This document shows positions 43,556-51,364 of a stretch of 64,000 nucleotides of DNA, piece by piece. Every line of letters begins with the position of its first letter. Position 1 is the first letter of the stretch. The stretch is from an uncultured Prevotellaceae bacterium (GTDB lineage Bacteria; Bacteroidota; Bacteroidia; Bacteroidales; Bacteroidaceae): NCBI GenBank assembly GCA_900314655.1, contig OMWC01000016.1, positions 1 to 64,000 of the forward strand, in the 5' to 3' direction. A program made the translations under genes and the position numbers. Under the pieces are notes generated by a model. It worked only from the letters and a program-made list of their open reading frames with translations. It was not told where the DNA came from and searched no databases.

Positions 43556-44968
43556 ATGAATACAAGAAGAATTTTTCTGCTTTTGGCCTTGGCCCTTACC
43601 GGTGCGTTGAACTGTATGGCTCAACTAAACGGCACTGGCTTCTATCGTTTCCGCAATGCACAGCAAAAAAATGACTATATCTCGCTGTCAAATGACTTGT
43701 TAAATTTCCAAGTGGTTATTGACCAAGCTGCTGGCGGATTTAAAAATTTGTCTGGTGATGCCGGAAAACAAAGAGCATTGGCTTGTGCCAGCCTATATAT
43801 GCAAACGGACATTCATTTGGTTGAAGATGCGGACTGCATTGATCCTTCTACAATTATTTATGCTAAAAAAAGAAACACGAATCCCTCGAACTATGATTAT
43901 AATCTCATTGGACAGGGAACGAGTATTCTGACGTTGACAACAGGTACTGTGTCACATCCAAACTCAATGTTTTCACCATCAATTACTTTTTCCAACATCT
44001 ATGTAAACATACAAAAAAGCAGTGGTAGCGGTGCACAATCACTTTACACGGCTTATATTCCTCTGAGTGGGTCATTGGATTACATTACGACTTCAACTCA
44101 GAGTTTAGGAAACAGGTACTTCACTGATATTGTCACTGAAAATGGAAACGTTTTCGACATTGCTAAAAGCAATTCAGATACAAATGCAAAGTGGTATATT
44201 GAACCTGTTACCCATTTTAACGTTGAGCCAGAAGTTGAATATGGAGGCAAATACTACACTACACTTTATGTACCTTTTGCCTTTCAGTTAAGCAATGGTG
44301 TAGAAAAAGCCTATGTGGTAAGCGCTATTAATGCAGATGGAACATTGGAAACAGTAGAATTTGCCAACGATGCAACTGTTCCTGCTGGTACACCTGTAAT
44401 CTTAGAATGTAGTTCAAACGTAGCATCCGATTGCCAGTTGATTCCTTCGGGAACTCCTTTGTTTACAACCCCAGAAAATGTAACAAATGCCTATGCTCCT
44501 AGAGCCTCCACAGCAACGAATTATTCAGACACAAATCTGCTGAAGGGAAACTATTATTGCAATCAAGACGGCACAATAACATTTAACACATCAAGCAGTA
44601 CTAGCACTTTCAACGCCAATCACTATACCGCCCCTACAAATCCAACTAAATACACCATCGGCATCACGAAATCGGGGAAACTCGGATTTGTAAAGGCTAC
44701 AGGTACTGCAATGCCCGCTAATAAAGCATGGATAGAATACACCGGTACTTCTGAATTGGTACTGCCAATAGAGAACACCACCCTGAAGGGCGACATCAAT
44801 ATGGACGGACTGGTAAATTCCGCTGATATAGTCAGGCTGGTGGACTATATACTTGAAAAGGAAAACCCGACACCCTGCGATGTGGAAGCCTGTGATGTAA
44901 ACGAAGATGGTGATATCAATGTGAGCGATATAACCAGTTTAGTAGATATCATTCTTAATAGTAATTAG
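43556..44968 (+). CDS. Secreted dockerin-tailed protein B
   Basis: 470 residues from MNTRRIFLLLALALTGALNC (signal peptide to MAQ). It is built like protein A: an unrecognised N-terminal part starting LNGTGFYRFRNAQQKNDYIS, the shared domain at ~225-300 (GKYYTTLYVPFAFQLSNGVE, PAGTPVILEC), and a C-terminal dockerin-like pair ending VSDITSLVDIILNSN. The DNA of the dockerin is almost the same as in protein A (gacatcaatatggacgga..), which points to recent duplication. Base composition is more AT-rich than the CotH gene. Confidence 0.75.
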   Translation: MNTRRIFLLLALALTGALNCMAQLNGTGFYRFRNAQQKNDYISLSNDLLNFQVVIDQAAGGFKNLSGDAGKQRALACASLYMQTDIHLVEDADCIDPSTIIYAKKRNTNPSNYDYNLIGQGTSILTLTTGTVSHPNSMFSPSITFSNIYVNIQKSSGSGAQSLYTAYIPLSGSLDYITTSTQSLGNRYFTDIVTENGNVFDIAKSNSDTNAKWYIEPVTHFNVEPEVEYGGKYYTTLYVPFAFQLSNGVEKAYVVSAINADGTLETVEFANDATVPAGTPVILECSSNVASDCQLIPSGTPLFTTPENVTNAYAPRASTATNYSDTNLLKGNYYCNQDGTITFNTSSSTSTFNANHYTAPTNPTKYTIGITKSGKLGFVKATGTAMPANKAWIEYTGTSELVLPIENTTLKGDINMDGLVNSADIVRLVDYILEKENPTPCDVEACDVNEDGDINVSDITSLVDIILNSN

Positions 44969-44996
44969 ATAAAAAACAATTAAAAAAATAAAGATT

Positions 44997-46289
44997 ATGA
45001 AAAAGAAATTATTACTTTTCGTTGCCGCGTTGCTGACTATGAGTTCAGCGTGGGCTGACGACATTGTATTGAGCATCAATGATGTTGAAGTTCCTCAGGG
45101 CGGTTCTGTCGAAGTCCCTATCAACATTACAAATGGTGACACCGGTCTCAAGTCTTTCCAGGCAGATATAACTCTGGATGGAATTAACCTAAGTAATGGT
45201 GTCATTACAATTACAAATTTACAAAAGGCTGATAGAATTACTGCTATACCGTATACTGATCCTAAAACGAACATAGAGGAAGAAGTTGATTTTAGTCTTG
45301 AAAGCAGTTACCCTGTAAAGGATGGATTTGATGCATTCCGTTTTCTTGGATACAACGGTAAGAGTGTATTTATGAAAGGGAACGAAGGTGCCGTTGCCTA
45401 TATCACGATATCTGCCGCAAACGAAGTTGCAATTGGAACAACTTATATTGCTCACATCGTAGAAGCAAACTGCTCTTCGACAGGTGCATCTATTGAACTC
45501 CCAGACCAGACCTTCACAATCACGGTTGGCAAGCCCCGCATTACACTCGATGAAAATGTTGGTATAACAAGTGAAACTCCAACAGGCTTGAAGAATGTTC
45601 TTGTAAAGCGTACAATTAGCGCAAACAATTGGAATACGATTTGTCTGCCATTTAATATGACTGCAGAACAAATTGCAAGTGCATTTGGCGATGCAACAGT
45701 ACAACTCGCAGACTTTACAGGATGCGTACCAACTTATGATGGGGATAATTGCACAGCCATTAAAGTTAATTTCACCGACGCAACCACAATTACGGCCAAT
45801 AAACCATGCCTGATAAAAGTAAGTAAAGCTATCAAAGAATTTAAGGTTGACGGAGTAACCATCAATGCTAATGAAGCAAGTGCTCGTATTGATATGGATG
45901 AGACAAAAGTAACAGTAAAAGGTAAGACATACTATTTTTATAATAGTATGATTGGCACGTACAAACCGGAAACGCCAATTGTTACAAATCAGTTATTCCT
46001 AAGCAATAATAAGTTCTATTACTCAACGGGAACAGCAAAGATGAAGGCATTCCGGGCCTACTTTGAATTCCAGGATGAGTTAACAGACAAGAGTGCTGGT
46101 GTGTCAAATGCCAAGATTAGTTTCTTCGTGGATGAGACTACAGGAATCTCTGACATTAAATCCAAAACGAAGGTTGATTCAGATGCCGTTTACAATATCA
46201 ATGGCCAGTATGTAGGCAAGAATATTGATATGAATACGCTTCCTAAGGGAGTATATATCATTAACGGAAAGAAGAAGATTGTAAAGTAA
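44997..46289 (+). CDS. Secreted protein with cohesin-like domain and T9SS-like tail
   Basis: 430 residues; signal peptide MKKKLLLFVAALLTMSSAWA. Residues ~21-170 look like a cohesin fold: a VEVPQGGSVEVPINITN start, GLKSFQADITLDGINL, then NEGAVAYITISAANEVAIGT and a closing QTFTITVGKP strand. Residues ~195-330 hold the shared WNTICLPFNMTAEQIASAFG ... KPCLIKVSK domain. The C-terminus VYNINGQYVGKN..LPKGVYIINGKKKIVK resembles the T9SS tail of the 14.4 kb protein. It follows three dockerin genes, so it could be the surface scaffold. The cohesin call rests on pattern reading and needs a profile search. Confidence 0.65.
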   Translation: MKKKLLLFVAALLTMSSAWADDIVLSINDVEVPQGGSVEVPINITNGDTGLKSFQADITLDGINLSNGVITITNLQKADRITAIPYTDPKTNIEEEVDFSLESSYPVKDGFDAFRFLGYNGKSVFMKGNEGAVAYITISAANEVAIGTTYIAHIVEANCSSTGASIELPDQTFTITVGKPRITLDENVGITSETPTGLKNVLVKRTISANNWNTICLPFNMTAEQIASAFGDATVQLADFTGCVPTYDGDNCTAIKVNFTDATTITANKPCLIKVSKAIKEFKVDGVTINANEASARIDMDETKVTVKGKTYYFYNSMIGTYKPETPIVTNQLFLSNNKFYYSTGTAKMKAFRAYFEFQDELTDKSAGVSNAKISFFVDETTGISDIKSKTKVDSDAVYNINGQYVGKNIDMNTLPKGVYIINGKKKIVK

Positions 46290-46325
46290 ATCGTAGTTTA
46301 TCACCATTCAAAAAAGAATAGAATC

Positions 46326-46553
46326 ATGAAACAGGAATATATAGAACCAGATATTAAGATAGAAGCATTAGACTCTATAGAAATATTAGCCGGTACTGGT
46401 GGTGTTACTGGAGGAGGTACAGCCAGCGACATCGATTACGGCGGCGTAGACAACGGTACCCACGACCCTGAAGCCAAGTTACAGATACAATTCGCCGACA
46501 TGTGGGAAGACGAAGAAGAAACAAAGGTCACCAATTGGGATTCTTTTGATTAA
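46326..46553 (+). CDS. Small acidic protein downstream of the cohesin-like gene
   Basis: 75 residues: MKQEYIEPDIKIEALDSIEI, then LAGTGGVTGGGTASD and an acidic end MWEDEEETKVTNWDSFD. It is 36 bases after the cohesin-like gene and directly before a terminator. The MKxxYxxPxIKIExLxSxEILAG pattern followed by a glycine-rich stretch is common in Bacteroidetes small proteins of unknown role and has the look of a leader plus core peptide, though no modifying enzyme is adjacent. Confidence 0.68.
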   Translation: MKQEYIEPDIKIEALDSIEILAGTGGVTGGGTASDIDYGGVDNGTHDPEAKLQIQFADMWEDEEETKVTNWDSFD

Positions 46554-46610
46554 GAATTCACAATAGTAAGCATTCGATAAACTACATGTAGTAATACCTC
46601 TATTTAACAG

Positions 46611-46660
46611 CAACAGCAGCTATACCTTCATTTGAAGTATATAGCTGCTGTTGGTTTTTT
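46611..46660 (+). terminator. Terminator of the dockerin/cohesin operon
   Basis: CAACAGCAGCTATA (46611-46624) and TATAGCTGCTGTTG (46640-46653) are exact complements with a 15-base loop, followed by G and six T. Confidence 0.9.
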
Positions 46661-46713
46661 GTAGCGATTGTAATGCTTACCGTAGATATTGCACCAAATT
46701 AAATCCCAAAATC

Positions 46714-46830
46714 GGAACAAGTAGGCATATTAACGACTTAAAAAAAAGGAATAAGTGGGCAAAAATGCAATTAAAAATATGGAATAAGTGGATTTTCTCT
46801 TTGTGGAAAGGGAGTTTTTTTATAAATTTG
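46714..46830 (+). promoter_or_regulatory. Three direct repeats and promoter of the first AAA ATPase gene
   Basis: GGAACAAGTAGG (46714), GGAATAAGTGG (46748) and GGAATAAGTGG (46781) lie 33-34 bases apart, followed by TTTG (46800-46803), 19-base spacer and TAAATTTG (46823-46830). The gene starts 25 bases later. The spacing, about three helical turns, suggests binding of one protein on one face of the DNA. Confidence 0.6.
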
Positions 46831-46854
46831 CAGCGGATCTAAACAAAAAGAATT

Positions 46855-48273
46855 ATGCTTGAACGTAAATTCACTTCGTTTATAGAGAACTTCCTCTTGG
46901 AAGAGCCCAATAAGATTCTGCTCGTTAACGGTGCGCGCCAGATAGGCAAATCATATCTAATACGCTATGTGGGGCAGAAACTATTCCAACATTTCGTTGA
47001 AATCAACCTGCAGGAAGACAAGGAAGGCGATCAGGTCTTTGCCGATGTGCATACGACCGACGATCTCTACATGCGTTTAAGCAATTATTACTCAAAGCCA
47101 TTGGGTGACGAATCCGACACATTGGTATTCCTGGACGAAATCCAAAGCTATCCCCACCTGATGACAATGCTGAAATTTCTCAATCAGGAGCGTCGTTATA
47201 GGTTCATAGCAAGCGGGTCACAATTGGGTATTGCCTTATCTGAAACTCCTTCGGTGCCATTGGGGAGCGTAACCATCGAACAGATGTACCCCCTCGACTT
47301 TGAGGAATTTCTATGGGCCACAGGCATTGGCAAGGAGTGGATAAACGACATACGCAATCACTTCACTCGCGAACTGCCACTGGACGAGAGCACACACAAC
47401 ATCTTACTGAAGCGTTTCCAGTATTATCTACTTGTCGGGGGATTGCCCGAAGCAATTAACAATTATCTGGCAGACAGGAATATGGTTCGTGTCAGGCAGA
47501 CACATAGGGATATACACAATCTCTATCGCATCGACGCTTCGCAATATGACGAAGAGCACAAGCTGAAGATTCGTAAGATATACGACCTTATTCCGAGCAA
47601 TCTGGAAAACAAAAAGAAGCGAATCGTATATAAGAATATAGAAAACAAGAATGGCAAGACCTTCTCCGATTATGCCGATGAGTTTGAATACCTGACCAAT
47701 TCTGGCGTAGCCTTAGAAGTGTCTGCCATCAGCAATCCCCGTTTTCCTCTTGCCGAGTCAGAGCAGAAGAAACTGGTTAAGCTATATCTTAATGATGTAG
47801 GCCTGCTGACCTATCTTTTATATGAACTAAACGTTAATGCTGTATTGCAAGACATCAAGAGTATCAATCTTGGCACGGTTTATGAGTCCGTCGTTGCGCA
47901 GGAACTTACCGCTCATGGTTTCAAGCTGTATTATTATGACAACAAGAAAAAAGGAGAAGTGGATTTCCTCATAGATGACCATCATCATCTGACTGCTCTT
48001 CCGTTGGAGATAAAATCAGGAAAAGACTATACTGAGCATAGTGCGCTCACCAATTTCCTTGAAACTCCTGACTACGGAATAAATCGAGCTGTCGTTTTCT
48101 CTAATGAGCGGGAAATATTTAAGAAGAAAGGTGTAACCTACTTTCCCATCTATTATTGTATGTTTCTTCAAAATGAACATCGCGACGAAGCGGTAATACT
48201 GCCCGAATTGGCGATGCCTCAAGTGGTCGCGCCAAGCAAGCCACCGGCTACGAAGAAGAACCCGAAAAGATAG
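46855..48273 (+). CDS. AAA ATPase with DUF4143 domain (I)
   Basis: 472 residues. Walker A GARQIGKS is at 26-33 and Walker B is TLVFLDEIQ (~95-103); RFIASGSQLG is sensor-1-like. The C-terminal half (LYLNDVGLLTYLL, VYESVVAQELTAHGFKLYYYDNKKKGEVDFLI) is DUF4143, which looks nuclease-like (E-x-D-F-L). Many Bacteroidetes carry dozens of these genes; the function is not settled. It faces a second member of the same family at 48940. Confidence 0.87.
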   Translation: MLERKFTSFIENFLLEEPNKILLVNGARQIGKSYLIRYVGQKLFQHFVEINLQEDKEGDQVFADVHTTDDLYMRLSNYYSKPLGDESDTLVFLDEIQSYPHLMTMLKFLNQERRYRFIASGSQLGIALSETPSVPLGSVTIEQMYPLDFEEFLWATGIGKEWINDIRNHFTRELPLDESTHNILLKRFQYYLLVGGLPEAINNYLADRNMVRVRQTHRDIHNLYRIDASQYDEEHKLKIRKIYDLIPSNLENKKKRIVYKNIENKNGKTFSDYADEFEYLTNSGVALEVSAISNPRFPLAESEQKKLVKLYLNDVGLLTYLLYELNVNAVLQDIKSINLGTVYESVVAQELTAHGFKLYYYDNKKKGEVDFLIDDHHHLTALPLEIKSGKDYTEHSALTNFLETPDYGINRAVVFSNEREIFKKKGVTYFPIYYCMFLQNEHRDEAVILPELAMPQVVAPSKPPATKKNPKR

Positions 48274-48939
48274 AAACCGGCATTCCCTCCAAGTATCACA
48301 GCATTTGGGAAGACGAAGAATAGACTCCGAAAACATATCCGAACTCAGTCCCCTCCAGCAGCCCAATGCAGGAGGGGACTTTTATGATAAATTCTCACGC
48401 GTGCGCGCGTAATTTTCGGTTTTAGGGTGCACGGGTGCCACATCGCCTTTGTATAAAGGCCGTGCACCCTCTCCAGAAGGGTGTTACGGGTGCCACAAGG
48501 GTGCCACGCCTTTGATAAATTCTCTAGAGAATTTTCTGCAAAACATCATCGGACGTCGTGCAAACTATCATCGGAAGCAACAAATTCTCTAGAGAATTCA
48601 TTTCAAGCAAACACCGCTTGAACTTGTTCGCTTGTTCCCGAAGGGTCTCAAGAAAGACGCAAAGCGACAAAGGTTATCATCCTCCAAAGACCATTTAAAC
48701 AAAAATCATCAAGAATCTGACACAAATCTCCCCGTGGGCTATTTTAGAGTGAGATTCTCGTAGATTTTTGTCACTTAGCGCTCGCACATCGTACTTCGTA
48801 ATTCCAAATACCAACTTCGAATGCGTGGCACCCTTGTGGCACCCGTGACACCCTCCTGAAGAGGGTGCAAGCCCTGTGTTTATGGGCGATGTGGCACCCG
48901 TGCACCCTCCTGTAGAGAAGCTGAGACTACTTGCGGAAG
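48274..48939. repeat. Intergenic region with a ~86 bp inverted-repeat pair
   Basis: The sequence agggtgcacgggtgccacat... (48424-48509) recurs in inverse orientation at 48823-48910 (gcgtggcacccttgtggcac...) with few mismatches. Between the arms are two copies of the palindrome AATTCTCTAGAGAATT (48518-48533, 48593-48608), the word agacgcaaagcgacaaagg and low-complexity sequence, but no gene. The build is that of a small non-autonomous element or a large hairpin between convergent genes. Confidence 0.72.
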
Positions 48940-50283
48940 TTATGAGCGTTGTTCTTTCAGAAAGCGTTTCAAAAGGAAAGCGAGGAAATAGGGGAAGGTG
49001 TAGAACTGGCCATTCCACCCAATGTTTTTGTATCCCAACTTAATGCCGTATTTCACATCGGGATAGGAGTCCCACTTGATCAGATTATTCAGCGAGGCTG
49101 TGGCTCCATCCTTGGATTTTACTTCTACAGGTACCAGCGAACCGGCATCGCGAACGAAGAAGTCCATCTCCAGGGAGGGATTGTCGTGCTTGTAGAAATA
49201 GAGTTGTTCGTAACCTGACTTGCGCAGCATTTCGCCTACGATATTCTCGTAGATAGCTCCCTTGTAAGTTCCAAAGTTCTTGTTGGCACGCAAGTCTTCC
49301 TGGGCTTCCTCGTCGAGCGAGGCTATAAGCAGACCGGTGTCATGATAATAGATCTTGTAGAATTCGGTATCATAATTGCCCTTCAAAGGCAACTCTACAT
49401 TATTCAGGCAATAGCACACATTGATGACACCAGCCTCTTTGAGCCATTCTACAGCCCCGATGTATTCCCGGTTTCTGGCTCCTTTTGCAATCTTCGTAAT
49501 TTGGTATTTCTTGTTTTCCTTGGCCAGGAAAGTGGAAATGTGGTTGTAAACAGCAAGAATCTTCGCCTTGTCGGTTGCCTTGGCGTACTTGGTAATGTCC
49601 TCCTCATAATCTTTCAGCAGTTGACGTTGCAGTTTCAAAGTTCCACCGTAATGGCCATTATCAATATACATCTTCACCACCTCGGGCATCCCTCCCAGGC
49701 TCATATAGTCACGGAAAATTCTGGTCATTGTATCCAGCTCGAGTTGAGAAAACGGCTGCAAGGAAGCCATGTGCTGGTACAGATCTTCTATCTGTTCTGG
49801 TGAATATCCCTTTGCCCAAAGGAACTCCTCGAAGTCCATCGAATACATGTCGAAATCTTCCTTATAGCCTACAGCGTTGGATTCTATTTCCTCATAATAG
49901 ATGCCCATCAGCGAGCCAGAACAGATAACGTCGTATCGACCGTCCTGACAAAAGGACTTGAGCGCGGTGGCACAGTCGGGACATTTCTGCAACTCGTCGA
50001 AAAAAAGCAGCGTCTTGTGAGGAATGAAACGCCACGACGGTTCCAGCAACGAGATGTTTTTGATGATTGTCTCCACCTCGTAGCCATCATCGAAGATGGC
50101 CCTGAACTTTTTCTGAAGCACGAAATTGATTTCGATAACCGACTCATAGTTTGCCCGGCCGAATGCCCTGATGGACTCCGTCTTACCTATCTGCCGCGCT
50201 CCTTTCACAATCAGCGGTTTTCTCTCAGGACTATTCTTCCAGTTCTGAAGATATGTATCTATCTTTCTTTTAAGCAGTTCCAT
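48940..50283 (-). CDS. AAA ATPase with DUF4143 domain (II)
   Basis: 447 residues: Walker A GARQIGKT (28-35), Walker B TLLFFDELQ, then CSGSLMGIYYEE. The DUF4143 half has IYYHDTGLLIASLDEEAQED, YENIVGEMLRKSGYEQLYFY and SLEMDFFVRDAGSLVPVEVK, i.e. an E-x-D-F / E-V-K core like restriction-type nucleases. It is related to but clearly different from the ATPase at 46855 and is transcribed towards it. Upstream it has three CCGAAAATGTGATTT repeats. Confidence 0.87.
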   Translation of the reverse strand: MELLKRKIDTYLQNWKNSPERKPLIVKGARQIGKTESIRAFGRANYESVIEINFVLQKKFRAIFDDGYEVETIIKNISLLEPSWRFIPHKTLLFFDELQKCPDCATALKSFCQDGRYDVICSGSLMGIYYEEIESNAVGYKEDFDMYSMDFEEFLWAKGYSPEQIEDLYQHMASLQPFSQLELDTMTRIFRDYMSLGGMPEVVKMYIDNGHYGGTLKLQRQLLKDYEEDITKYAKATDKAKILAVYNHISTFLAKENKKYQITKIAKGARNREYIGAVEWLKEAGVINVCYCLNNVELPLKGNYDTEFYKIYYHDTGLLIASLDEEAQEDLRANKNFGTYKGAIYENIVGEMLRKSGYEQLYFYKHDNPSLEMDFFVRDAGSLVPVEVKSKDGATASLNNLIKWDSYPDVKYGIKLGYKNIGWNGQFYTFPYFLAFLLKRFLKEQRS

Positions 50284-50289
50284 ACGCAG

Positions 50290-50368
50290 AAATCACATTT
50301 TCGGCTGCAAATATAATCAAAAAATCACATTTTCGGATATATTCGGGGCGGAAAAATCACATTTTCGG
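50290..50368 (-). promoter_or_regulatory. Three 15-bp iterons with exact 32-bp period at the second ATPase gene
   Basis: AAATCACATTTTCGG occurs at 50290-50304, 50322-50336 and 50354-50368, without mismatch and exactly 32 bases apart. A TATATTTG -7 box (50315-50308, minus strand) lies between the first and second copies, so a bound protein would overlap the promoter. The first copy sits seven bases from the start codon. Confidence 0.75.
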
Positions 50369-50404
50369 AGGAAATATTAGTTTATGGAGGTGCCGGGGGT
50401 GGGT

Positions 50405-50440
50405 CTTAAAAAGAGAACGAGTCTCGCGACTCGTTCTCTT
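50405..50440 (-). terminator. Terminator after lpxA
   Basis: AAGAGAACGAGTC (50411-50423), loop, GACTCGTTCTCTT (50428-50440), perfect 13-base arms with T residues following on the minus strand. Confidence 0.87.
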
Positions 50441-50466
50441 CAAAAAACGGAAATTATAGGTATGAA

Positions 50467-51240
50467 TTATATCTTTCCGATAATTCCTAACTTCGTAGTG
50501 CTGATGAAGTCCACGATATTCTGAATTTCCTGACTATCGGGAACCTGCTCCTTCACCTGGATCACGGCATCAAAGACAGAGGTCTGGCCGTGGAAAATCA
50601 GGCGGTAGGCATTGGCAATATGCTTCTGAATCTTATCGTCAACACCATGAGCAGAGAGCACCTGTGCATTCAGGCCGCCATAGCGCACGGGGTTGTCGTT
50701 GGCCACGATGTAGGGAGGCACGTCCTTTGAGACGCGGCTACCGCTACTGACCATCACGCCGTTGCCGATGCGCACCTGCGGATTGACAATCACGTTGGAC
50801 GAAAGAATCACGCCGTTGCCGAACTCGGTGTCGCCGGCTACCTTGGAACCGTAGCCAAACACACAGCCGTTGCCCACATGGGTATCATGGGAGAGATGAA
50901 CGCCCTCCATGATGAAGTTGCGGTTGCCGATGCGGGTTTCGCCATCCTTGAAGGTGGCACGGTTGATGACCACGTTCTCGCGGATGATATTGTCGTCGCC
51001 GATGATGAGAACAGTAGCATCGCCGCGATAGCTGAAGTCCTGGGGGATTGCTCCAAGGACGGTGTTCTGATGAACCTTGTTGCCACGTCCCATGCGTGTG
51101 CCGTTCATCACGCTGACGTATGGATAGATGATGCAGTCGTCACCAATCTCCACGTCGTCTTCAATATATGCGAAAGGATAGATGGTCACATTGTTACCGA
51201 TCTTCGCTTTCGGACTGATTATTGCTTTGTCGCTGATCAT
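50467..51240 (-). CDS. lpxA: UDP-N-acetylglucosamine O-acyltransferase
   Basis: 257 residues of left-handed beta-helix hexapeptide repeats. NFIMEGVHLSHDTHVGNGC contains the catalytic His of lipid A acyltransferase, and the helical C-terminus (KHIANAYRLIFHGQTSV) is LpxA-type. It makes the first lipid A precursor. In many Bacteroidetes it follows lpxC-fabZ; here it stands alone, 124 bases after the TolC-like gene of the RND operon, with a G/C-rich repeat between. Confidence 0.92.
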   Translation of the reverse strand: MISDKAIISPKAKIGNNVTIYPFAYIEDDVEIGDDCIIYPYVSVMNGTRMGRGNKVHQNTVLGAIPQDFSYRGDATVLIIGDDNIIRENVVINRATFKDGETRIGNRNFIMEGVHLSHDTHVGNGCVFGYGSKVAGDTEFGNGVILSSNVIVNPQVRIGNGVMVSSGSRVSKDVPPYIVANDNPVRYGGLNAQVLSAHGVDDKIQKHIANAYRLIFHGQTSVFDAVIQVKEQVPDSQEIQNIVDFISTTKLGIIGKI

Positions 51241-51364
51241 AACAAGAAAGCCCCCCTCAATCCCCCCTTGGGGGGAAGCCGCTACAGGGGCTTGGGCTAT
51301 TATAATATTATATGTAAATATAACGTCTTACTCCTCCCCCAAGGGGGAGGTCGGGAGGGGGCTT
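51241..51364. repeat. Paired G/C-rich words between lpxA and the TolC-like gene
   Basis: ccccccttgggggg near 51265-51280 and cccccaagggggag near 51336-51350 are palindromic words, with inverse-oriented flanks (aagcccccctc..., ...gagggggctt) at both ends. It is a miniature inverted-repeat unit of the same family as the inserts inside genes. Confidence 0.65.

Noticed and set aside
50290..50368. Three 15-mers at 32-bp period as a CRISPR fragment
   Set aside because: The repeat is too short, there are only three units, and they overlap a promoter next to a start codon; iterons fit better.
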